Shown here piece after piece: positions 1-5,133 of a stretch of 5,133 nt of DNA; position 1 is the stretch's first letter, and each line of letters begins with the position of its first letter. The notes beneath the pieces are model-generated. The model was not told where the DNA came from, did not search any database, and saw nothing but the letters and a program-made list of their open reading frames with translations. Both the position numbers and the translations under genes were made by a program. Source of the DNA: Bacteroidota bacterium (lineage in GTDB: Bacteria > Bacteroidota > Bacteroidia > B-17B0 > Aurantibacillaceae); the NCBI GenBank assembly GCA_947449125.1, contig CANFQR010000140.1, positions 1 through 5,133 on the forward strand, in the 5' to 3' direction.

Positions 1-601
1 AAGTAATTCTAATAGCATAGTGGTAAGTCCTACAACAAGTACCACATATTCCGTTATCGGGTCAAATAGCAATTGTTTGGGTTCTGCATCTGTTTCAATT
101 ACAGTTAATCCAAATCCGGTTATATCTATAGTATCAAATCAAAGTTTAATTTGTGTGGGTCAATCGGCCACTTTAACAGCAAGTGGGGCAATTACGTATA
201 CCTGGAATCCAAGCATTATAAGTAATTCTTTAGTCATTACACCCAATACCACATCATCGTTTACAGTTTCTGGTTCAGATATTAATGGTTGTTTTAATAA
301 CACTATTTACACCCAGACGGTTTCATTGTGTTTAAGTAATAATGAAATAATTCAAAACAATAATCTCGATAATTTATACATTTTCCCTAATCCGTTCTCA
401 TCAAACATAACAATAGTTAATCCGTTGGATTTTGCTGAAATGAGAATAGTAATTTTTAATTCAATTGGAGAATTATTGGATGATAAAATTCTTTCTAATA
501 ATAAAACTGAAATAAATTTAAACCATTTGCCGAATGGATTTTATTTTATTAATGTGAAATTAAAAAACGAGGAAAAAACAATAAAAGCTCTTAAGTATTA
601 A
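1..601 (+). CDS. C-terminal part of a T9SS-secreted protein with Ig/PKD-like repeats (5' partial)
   Basis: The frame is open from base 2, before the first possible start (GTG at 20), so this is the 3' end of a longer gene and GTG 20 is not the real start. The visible part begins inside one Ig/PKD-like repeat and continues through a second (about 119-325), which carries the familiar ICVGQSATLTASG and TYTWNP segments. After an Asn-rich linker, the last ~75 residues (from about base 371) form a type A T9SS C-terminal sorting domain: it opens with LYIFPNPFSSNI, has a central IFNSIGELL strand and an LPNGFYFINV strand, and ends in a short basic tail (KTIKALKY). In this family the tail directs export across the outer membrane by the PorU/PorV machinery, where it is removed and the protein is released or anchored to the surface. 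The N-terminal part, which would show the function (adhesin, enzyme or other), lies outside the window. The sorting domain is clear; the protein's role is unknown. Confidence 0.9.
   Translation, partial: SNSNSIVVSPTTSTTYSVIGSNSNCLGSASVSITVNPNPVISIVSNQSLICVGQSATLTASGAITYTWNPSIISNSLVITPNTTSSFTVSGSDINGCFNNTIYTQTVSLCLSNNEIIQNNNLDNLYIFPNPFSSNITIVNPLDFAEMRIVIFNSIGELLDDKILSNNKTEINLNHLPNGFYFINVKLKNEEKTIKALKY
2..325 (+). repeat. Protein-level tandem Ig/PKD-like repeats (first copy partial)
   Basis: Two successive copies can be aligned in the translation. The end of the first copy (about 2-118) reads SNSIVVSPTTSTTYSVIGS followed by a Cys. The matching part of the second copy (within 119-325) reads SNSLVITPNTTSSFTVSGS followed by NGC. 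The shared pattern is SNS-hydrophobic-V-x-x-P-x-T-x-x-aromatic-x-V-x-GS and then Cys. The DNA of the two copies has diverged, so this is an old domain duplication and not a recent DNA repeat. More copies probably lie upstream. Confidence 0.7.
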
Positions 602-639
602 TATGATTTTTTAGAAACTTAAGTATTATTTAATCGAAT

Positions 640-647
640 TATTTTTG
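640..647 (+). promoter_or_regulatory. Candidate Bacteroidota -7 promoter box (TATTTTTG)
   Basis: The octamer matches the Bacteroidota primary sigma factor -7 consensus TAnnTTTG exactly. It lies in the gap before the penicillin-binding protein gene and would give a leader of roughly 45 nt. No good TTTG -33 element is seen at the usual distance upstream; the nearest candidate is a weak TTAG at 611-614. In sequence this AT-rich such a match can occur by chance, so the call is tentative. If real, it would drive the four-gene unit starting at 698 independently of the T9SS cargo gene. Confidence 0.35.
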
Positions 648-697
648 TTTGTTTCTCAGTAAAATCAAGCCTTTTTGTTATTTTTACTAATTCATAA

Positions 698-2959
698 ATG
701 GATAAAAAACCTCATAACTATATTAAGTGGCTCTGGATTTTTTTACTTAGCCCGATTTTAATTATTTTTTTACTGGTTACTTTAATTGGTATTGGCGTAT
801 TTGGCGATTTGCCGCACGTTGAAGAATTAGTAAACCCAAAAAATAATTTGGCCACCGTTGTGTATAGTGGCGATATGAAAATTATAGGTAAGTATTATAG
901 CGAAAATCGTGTTAATGTTATTTTTAAGCAACTTGATAAAGACTTAGTTGATGCATTAGTTGCCACAGAAGATGCCCGGTTTTATGAGCATAGTGGCGTA
1001 GATATTAAAGCTTTGGCGCGTTCATTTGTAGGGGCATTTACCGGAGGAAATAAAGGAGGAGGAAGTACAATATCTCAGCAGCTTGCAAAAATGATGTTCC
1101 CCAGAGAAAAGTTGAGTAAGCCCGAATTGATTGTTCGTAAAATGAAGGAGTGGATTATTGCCACCCGCCTTGAAAAGTATTATACAAAAGATGAAATTAT
1201 TGCACTCTATTTAAATAAATTCGATTTTTTAAATTTGGCAGTTGGAATAAAATCAGCATCGCAAATTTATTTTAATCGTTCGCAAGACAGTTTAAAAATA
1301 GAGCAAGCTGCCATGCTCATTGGAATGGCTAAAAATCCATCATTGTTTAATCCTATTCGTCACCCTGATAAAACACTTCAAAGACGAAATGTTGTTTTAA
1401 ATCAAATGGTTAAATATAACTTTTTGGAAAAGCAGAAATATGATAGCTTAAAATTACTACCCCTTGATTTAAATTTTCATCCCGAAGATCATAACGATGG
1501 TTTGGCAACTTATTTTAGAGAATATATTCGCGATAATTTTTTAAAGTCGTGGTGTGAAACTCATATTAATCCTGCCACAAAAAAACCTTATAACATCTAT
1601 AAAGACGGTTTAAAAATTTATACAACAATAGATTCGCGAATGCAGCAATATGCCGAAGAAGCTGTTAATGAGCATATGAGCGATTTGCAGAAAATGTTTA
1701 ATAAAGATTTAAAAACAAAAAAAAATGCGCCGTTTGCATGGAATGTCACTAAACAGGAAATAGAAAATATCATGACTTCTTCCATCAAAAGAAGTGAAAG
1801 GTTTAGGTCTGCAAAAAATGCCGGAATGAGCAATGAAGAAGCAATAGCTACGTTTTATAAACCTGTACAAATGACTGTTTATAGTTTGCGCGGTGAGATA
1901 GATACGTTAATGACTCCGTTTGATAGTATAAAATATTACAAAGGATTTTTACAAACAGGATTTATGGCCATGGAACCACAAACCGGTTATGTTAAAGCTT
2001 GGGTTGGAGGAATAAATCATAAACACTTTAAATATGATCATGTTAAGGTTAGCAGACGTCAGGTTGGTTCAACGTTTAAACCGTTTGTTTATGCTTTGGC
2101 TATTCAAGAAGGATTTTCGCCATGCCACCAAGTCCCAAATGTAAAAACATGCATTTCATTACCTGAAGGCGGCGATTGGTGCCCCGAAAACTCTGATGGG
2201 CCAAACGATAAAAATAACGGAAAAATGCTGACGCTTAAAAAAGCATTAGCAAATTCCATTAATTACATAACGGCTTGGATAATGAAGCAATATGGGCCGC
2301 ATGTTTTGGTTACTTTAGTAAAACGCTTAGGAATAACCTCAGAAATCCCTGAAGTGCCATCAATATGTTTGGGCACTGCCGACATTAATGTTTTTGAAAT
2401 GGTAGCTGCTAATTCAACCTTTGCCAATAAAGGCACATATATTCAACCCACATTTATTACCCGTATCGAAGATAAAAACGGCAAGGTAATAGAAGAATTT
2501 ATACCTACCACGGATGAGGTTTTTAGTGAAGAAAAAGCATATACCATGATTCAATTAATGCGCGGAGTGGTTGATGGTGGTACAGGCTCACGATTAAGAT
2601 TCAGGCATAAATTAATGAATCAAATCGCAGGTAAAACCGGCACAACTCAACGTAACGCAGACGGGTGGTTTATTGGTTTAACGCCTGAACTTGTTGCAGG
2701 CGCATGGGTAGGTGGAGAAGACAGAAGTATACACTTTAATTCAATGGTTGAGGGACAGGGAGCAACTATGGCCTTGCCAATTTGGGGTAAATTTTTTAGC
2801 AAAGTATACGCTGATAACAAGATAAAAGTAAGCAAAGGAGATTTTCCTAAACCTAAAAATATAGATCCAAATCTGGAATTAGATTGCAGTAAATATGATG
2901 CCATTGATAACGACGGAACAATGGAAATAAATGAATTTGATAACTTAAAAGAACAATAA
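698..2959 (+). CDS. mrcA: Bifunctional class A penicillin-binding protein (PBP1A type): peptidoglycan glycosyltransferase/transpeptidase
   Basis: This enzyme polymerises lipid II into glycan strands and crosslinks their peptides on the outer face of the inner membrane. The 753-residue length is usual for Bacteroidota PBP1A. A short cytoplasmic N-terminus ([10 protein letters not shown]) precedes one membrane anchor (about residues 10-33). The GT51 domain (about 60-235) has the catalytic Glu91 in [29 protein letters not shown] (120-134), the second conserved Glu151 in [13 protein letters not shown], and [13 protein letters not shown]. The transpeptidase domain (about 420-700) has all three active-site motifs: Ser458-TFK461 with nucleophile Ser458, S520-I-N522, and K646-T-G648. 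The region between the domains (about 310-420) is Lys-rich and helical-looking, ending in the [21 protein letters not shown] segment that I recall from Bacteroidota homologues. The tail is acidic. The ATG at 698 sits just before the anchor and has no Shine-Dalgarno sequence, which is normal in this phylum. Its stop is 1 nt from the CoA-transferase start, indicating co-transcription. Family assignment is firm; the symbol is by analogy to E. coli. Confidence 0.96.
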   Translation: MDKKPHNYIKWLWIFLLSPILIIFLLVTLIGIGVFGDLPHVEELVNPKNNLATVVYSGDMKIIGKYYSENRVNVIFKQLDKDLVDALVATEDARFYEHSGVDIKALARSFVGAFTGGNKGGGSTISQQLAKMMFPREKLSKPELIVRKMKEWIIATRLEKYYTKDEIIALYLNKFDFLNLAVGIKSASQIYFNRSQDSLKIEQAAMLIGMAKNPSLFNPIRHPDKTLQRRNVVLNQMVKYNFLEKQKYDSLKLLPLDLNFHPEDHNDGLATYFREYIRDNFLKSWCETHINPATKKPYNIYKDGLKIYTTIDSRMQQYAEEAVNEHMSDLQKMFNKDLKTKKNAPFAWNVTKQEIENIMTSSIKRSERFRSAKNAGMSNEEAIATFYKPVQMTVYSLRGEIDTLMTPFDSIKYYKGFLQTGFMAMEPQTGYVKAWVGGINHKHFKYDHVKVSRRQVGSTFKPFVYALAIQEGFSPCHQVPNVKTCISLPEGGDWCPENSDGPNDKNNGKMLTLKKALANSINYITAWIMKQYGPHVLVTLVKRLGITSEIPEVPSICLGTADINVFEMVAANSTFANKGTYIQPTFITRIEDKNGKVIEEFIPTTDEVFSEEKAYTMIQLMRGVVDGGTGSRLRFRHKLMNQIAGKTGTTQRNADGWFIGLTPELVAGAWVGGEDRSIHFNSMVEGQGATMALPIWGKFFSKVYADNKIKVSKGDFPKPKNIDPNLELDCSKYDAIDNDGTMEINEFDNLKEQ

Positions 2960-2960
2960 T

Positions 2961-3674
2961 ATGATTAACAGAGTTGTAAAAAATGTTGAAGAGGCGTTGA
3001 TTGATGTTAAAGATGGAAATACATTAATGTTGGGAGGTTTTGGTTTGTGCGGTATTCCTGAAAATTGTATTGCCGAACTGGTTAAAAAAGGAGTAAAAAA
3101 TTTAACCTGTATTAGTAACAATGCAGGCGTTGATGATTTTGGTTTGGGATTATTACTTCAAACAAAACAAATAAAAAAAATGATTAGCAGTTATGTTGGC
3201 GAAAATGAAGAGTTTGAGCGACAAATGTTAAGTGGCGAACTTGAAGTAGAATTAATACCCCAAGGCACTTTAGCTTCACGATGCATGGCTGCGGGCTACG
3301 GAATGCCTGTAATTTATACCCCCGCAGGTGTTGGAACAGAGGTAGCTATTGGTAAAGAAACAAGAAAATTTACATATAACGGCGAAGAAAAAGAATATTT
3401 GATGGAGAAAGCATTTGAAGCAGATTTTGCCATAGTAAAAGCATGGAAGGGAGACACCGCCGGAAATTTAATTTATAGAAGTACTGCAAGGAATTTTAAT
3501 CCACTAATGGCAATGGCAGGAAGAATTACTATAGCCGAAGTAGAAGAACTTGTTCCTGCAGGAGAATTAGACCCCGATTATATTCATACTCCCGGAATTT
3601 ATGTTCATAGAATTTTTCAAGGCGAAAAATACGAGAAAAGAATTGAGCAAAGAACAGTCAGAAAATTGCAATAA
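2961..3674 (+). CDS. scoA: 3-oxoacid CoA-transferase subunit A (succinyl-CoA:acetoacetate CoA-transferase type)
   Basis: With subunit B, this cytoplasmic protein moves CoA between an acyl-CoA such as succinyl-CoA and a 3-oxo acid such as acetoacetate, in ketone body and short-chain acid metabolism. The 237-residue length is normal for a separate A subunit. The family signature runs from D18 to P33 ([16 protein letters not shown]), matching the published pattern D/N-G/N-x2-hydrophobic3-GGF-x3-G-x-P. Other typical segments are [12 protein letters not shown] (52-63), [17 protein letters not shown] (121-137), and [17 protein letters not shown] followed by [14 protein letters not shown] up to residue 187. 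The start at 2961, 1 nt after the previous stop, gives the usual N-terminus. In this family the catalytic Glu lies in subunit B, so this subunit alone should be inactive. No scoB is present; the next gene, 3 nt downstream, is an acyltransferase. Substrate cannot be fixed from sequence: butyrate/acetoacetate and 3-oxoadipate transferases have similar A subunits. Confidence 0.94.
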   Translation: MINRVVKNVEEALIDVKDGNTLMLGGFGLCGIPENCIAELVKKGVKNLTCISNNAGVDDFGLGLLLQTKQIKKMISSYVGENEEFERQMLSGELEVELIPQGTLASRCMAAGYGMPVIYTPAGVGTEVAIGKETRKFTYNGEEKEYLMEKAFEADFAIVKAWKGDTAGNLIYRSTARNFNPLMAMAGRITIAEVEELVPAGELDPDYIHTPGIYVHRIFQGEKYEKRIEQRTVRKLQ

Positions 3675-3677
3675 ATA

Positions 3678-5084
3678 ATGTTATTTAATTCTTTACATTT
3701 TTTATTTTTTCTTCCGATTGTTGTAGGACTATACTATCTGATTTCACAGAAATTCAGATGGATTTTAATTTTTATTGCCAGCTGTTATTTTTACATGGTG
3801 TTTGTGCCTGAGTATATTTTGATACTCTTTCTAATAATTATTATTGATTATATATCGGCCATAACAATTGAACGCGTGGGTGGCAAACTCAAGTTGTTTT
3901 ACCTTATTGCCAGTTTAACAGCAAACATTAGTTTACTTGCTTTCTTTAAATATTTTAATTTTTTAAATGAAAATATTGTTTCCTTATTTTCAATTTTTGG
4001 TAAAGAATTTCATCCTGTTAATCTTAATATTATTTTGCCAATTGGTTTATCGTTTCATACGTTTCAATCAATGAGTTACACAATCGAAGTATACAGGGGA
4101 CATCAAAAAGCCGAAAAGCACTTAGGTTATTTCGCTAATTATGTTTTGTTTTTTCCTCAAATGGTTGCCGGTCCTATAGAGCGCTACGCAACGTTGGGTA
4201 ATGAATTAAGAAATATACATGAGCCATTGTATAAAAATTTTTCAGATGGTTTTAAACTTGTTTTATTTGGGCTGTTTGTTAAAATGACAATTGCCGATAA
4301 TATAGCGCCATATGTTAATCAGATTTATTTAGATCCATTAAAGTATAAGTCATATCAGGTACTGCTGTCTGTTTTTTTATTTTCATTTCAGATTTACGCA
4401 GATTTTTTTGGTTATTCAACAATAGCTTTAGGAAGCGCAAAATTATTGGGCGTAAACATAATGGATAATTTTAAAACGCCCTATTTATCCAAAAGTGTTT
4501 CAGAATTTTGGTCGCGTTGGCATATTTCACTAAGCACCTGGTTTAGAGATTATCTTTATATCCCATTGGGCGGTAACCGTGTAAAATTACCACGTTGGAC
4601 ATTAAATATTTTAATTGTATTTATGGTAAGTGGTTTATGGCATGGTGCAAATTGGACATTTGTAATTTGGGGTGCTTTACATGGTTTAATGCTTTTAATG
4701 GAAAAGTACTTCTCTTTAAAATTCAAGTTCAAAATTAAATCAGGGTGGAGTTTTATAAATATACTTTTGGTATTAAAAACATTTATAATCACCTCATTTA
4801 TTTGGGTGTTTTTTAGAGCTGAGAGTTTTGAAAAGGCAAAAAATATTTTAAAAGCTTGTTTTTTTAATAATAATACAGGTATAGAAAAAATTGATTTTAT
4901 TATACCGATTGTTTTTGTTTTGGTGATGATTATTTTTGATGTATTGTTTTTTAATTCACGCGTTGATAATAAAATCTCCACATTTAAAACAGTTTATAGG
5001 TGGGTTTTTTACTTTGTGATTTTGTTTTGTTTATTGATTTTTTCAGGCACACAAAAATTTACGTTTATATACTTTCAGTTTTAA
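3678..5084 (+). CDS. MBOAT-family membrane-bound O-acyltransferase (AlgI/DltB/PatA-like)
   Basis: MBOAT proteins of this branch pass acyl groups, usually acetyl, from a cytoplasmic donor across the inner membrane to an envelope glycan or a secreted partner. The 468-residue length suits the AlgI group. The N-terminus MLFNSLHFLFFLPIVVGLYY is canonical and confirms the start. Hydrophobic segments fall at about 4-22, 27-43, 46-62, 73-92, 114-132, 191-208, 228-248, 309-329, 359-379, 406-424 and 440-456. Diagnostic motifs are LPIGLSFHTFQSMSY (120-134), FFPQMVAGPIER (158-169), SEFWSRWHISLSTWFRDYLY (275-294), IPLGGNR, and SGLWHGANWTFVIWGALHG (318-336) with the presumed catalytic His322 and conserved His335. 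FFRAESFEKA (378-387) and the end FIYFQF are also typical. It begins 3 nt after scoA and its stop overlaps the next start (TAATG), so it is probably translated together with both. The acceptor is unknown: exopolysaccharide, peptidoglycan or another glycan are all possible. Confidence 0.94.
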   Translation: MLFNSLHFLFFLPIVVGLYYLISQKFRWILIFIASCYFYMVFVPEYILILFLIIIIDYISAITIERVGGKLKLFYLIASLTANISLLAFFKYFNFLNENIVSLFSIFGKEFHPVNLNIILPIGLSFHTFQSMSYTIEVYRGHQKAEKHLGYFANYVLFFPQMVAGPIERYATLGNELRNIHEPLYKNFSDGFKLVLFGLFVKMTIADNIAPYVNQIYLDPLKYKSYQVLLSVFLFSFQIYADFFGYSTIALGSAKLLGVNIMDNFKTPYLSKSVSEFWSRWHISLSTWFRDYLYIPLGGNRVKLPRWTLNILIVFMVSGLWHGANWTFVIWGALHGLMLLMEKYFSLKFKFKIKSGWSFINILLVLKTFIITSFIWVFFRAESFEKAKNILKACFFNNNTGIEKIDFIIPIVFVLVMIIFDVLFFNSRVDNKISTFKTVYRWVFYFVILFCLLIFSGTQKFTFIYFQF

Positions 5085-5133
5085 TGATTAAAAAAATTAG
5101 TATAAGGTTATTAATAGTGTCGCTTTTTATAGC
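5084..5133 (+). CDS. Start of a gene for a probable exported or membrane-anchored protein (3' partial)
   Basis: An ATG at 5084 overlaps the MBOAT stop codon by one base (TAATG), and the frame stays open to the window edge. The 16 complete codons read MIKKISIRLLIVSLFI, with Ala likely next: a basic start followed by a hydrophobic stretch, as in a signal peptide or N-terminal anchor. This fits the partner genes that often follow AlgI-type acyltransferases, which encode periplasmic or membrane-anchored SGNH/AlgJ/AlgX/PatB-like proteins. That identity is inferred from position only, since no catalytic motif lies within the window. The overlapping start implies translational coupling to the acyltransferase. 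Confidence 0.65.
   Translation, partial: MIKKISIRLLIVSLFI

Noticed and set aside
20..22. GTG as a translation start for the first protein.
   Set aside because: The frame is open to the left edge and the upstream residues (SNSNSI) continue the Ig-like repeat, so the gene starts outside the window.
590..628. An 11-bp direct repeat (CTTAAGTATTA at 590-600 and 618-628), which can also pair through CTTAAGT/ACTTAAG as a stem after the T9SS cargo gene.
   Set aside because: The stem is only 7 bp, AT-rich, with a loop of about 20 nt and no following T tract. It is not convincing as a terminator or operator, and short AT-rich repeats arise easily by chance here.
1618..1833. Minus-strand open frame of 71 codons inside the PBP1A gene.
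   Set aside because: It lies wholly within a strongly supported + strand gene, has no recognisable domain and no start context of its own.
2647..2904. Minus-strand open frame of 85 codons opposite the KTG region of PBP1A.
   Set aside because: It is antisense to conserved transpeptidase sequence, with no family resemblance; it is a by-product of codon use on the + strand.
4556..4981. Minus-strand open frame of 141 codons inside the acyltransferase gene.
   Set aside because: It is the longest antisense frame but covers the conserved MBOAT active-site region, is low in complexity (Ile/Lys/Phe/Asn rich) and matches no family I recognise.
3678..5084. The acyltransferase gene looks more AT-rich than scoA before it, which could suggest horizontal acquisition.
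   Set aside because: The bias is explained by a polytopic membrane protein rich in Phe, Ile and Leu in a low-GC genome. No mobile element, tRNA or boundary repeat flanks it.

Overview
The window looks like a piece of a low-GC Bacteroidota chromosome, most likely Flavobacteriales or a related order. Three things support this: a type IX secretion (T9SS) sorting domain at the end of the first gene, AT-rich start regions without Shine-Dalgarno sequences, and protein sequences typical of that phylum. All five supported genes are on the + strand, and coding density is close to complete.

Layout. (1) Bases 1-601 hold the 3' end of a large secreted or surface protein, with Ig/PKD-like repeats followed by a type A T9SS sorting tail. 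(2) Bases 602-697 are a short AT-rich gap with a possible Bacteroidota promoter (-7 box at 640-647). (3) Bases 698-2959 encode a complete bifunctional class A penicillin-binding protein of the PBP1A type, with glycosyltransferase and transpeptidase motifs intact. (4) Bases 2961-3674 encode a complete subunit A of a 3-oxoacid (succinyl-CoA:acetoacetate type) CoA-transferase. (5) Bases 3678-5084 encode a complete MBOAT-family membrane O-acyltransferase related to AlgI/DltB/PatA. (6) From base 5084 a further gene begins; its first 16 codons read as a signal peptide or membrane anchor, and it runs off the window.

The last four genes are packed with gaps of 1 nt, 3 nt and a 1-nt overlap, so they very probably form one transcription unit. 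PBP1A builds peptidoglycan at the inner membrane. The MBOAT protein probably moves acyl groups across the same membrane onto an envelope glycan, with the secretory protein that follows as a plausible partner. The CoA-transferase subunit is the odd member: its catalytic partner, subunit B, is not next to it, and the acyltransferase gene sits where subunit B would be expected.

Every complete gene belongs to a recognisable family. I see no RNA gene, CRISPR array, insertion sequence or clearly new system. The points most worth following up are the CoA-transferase subunit without its partner and the identity of the gene cut off at the right edge.
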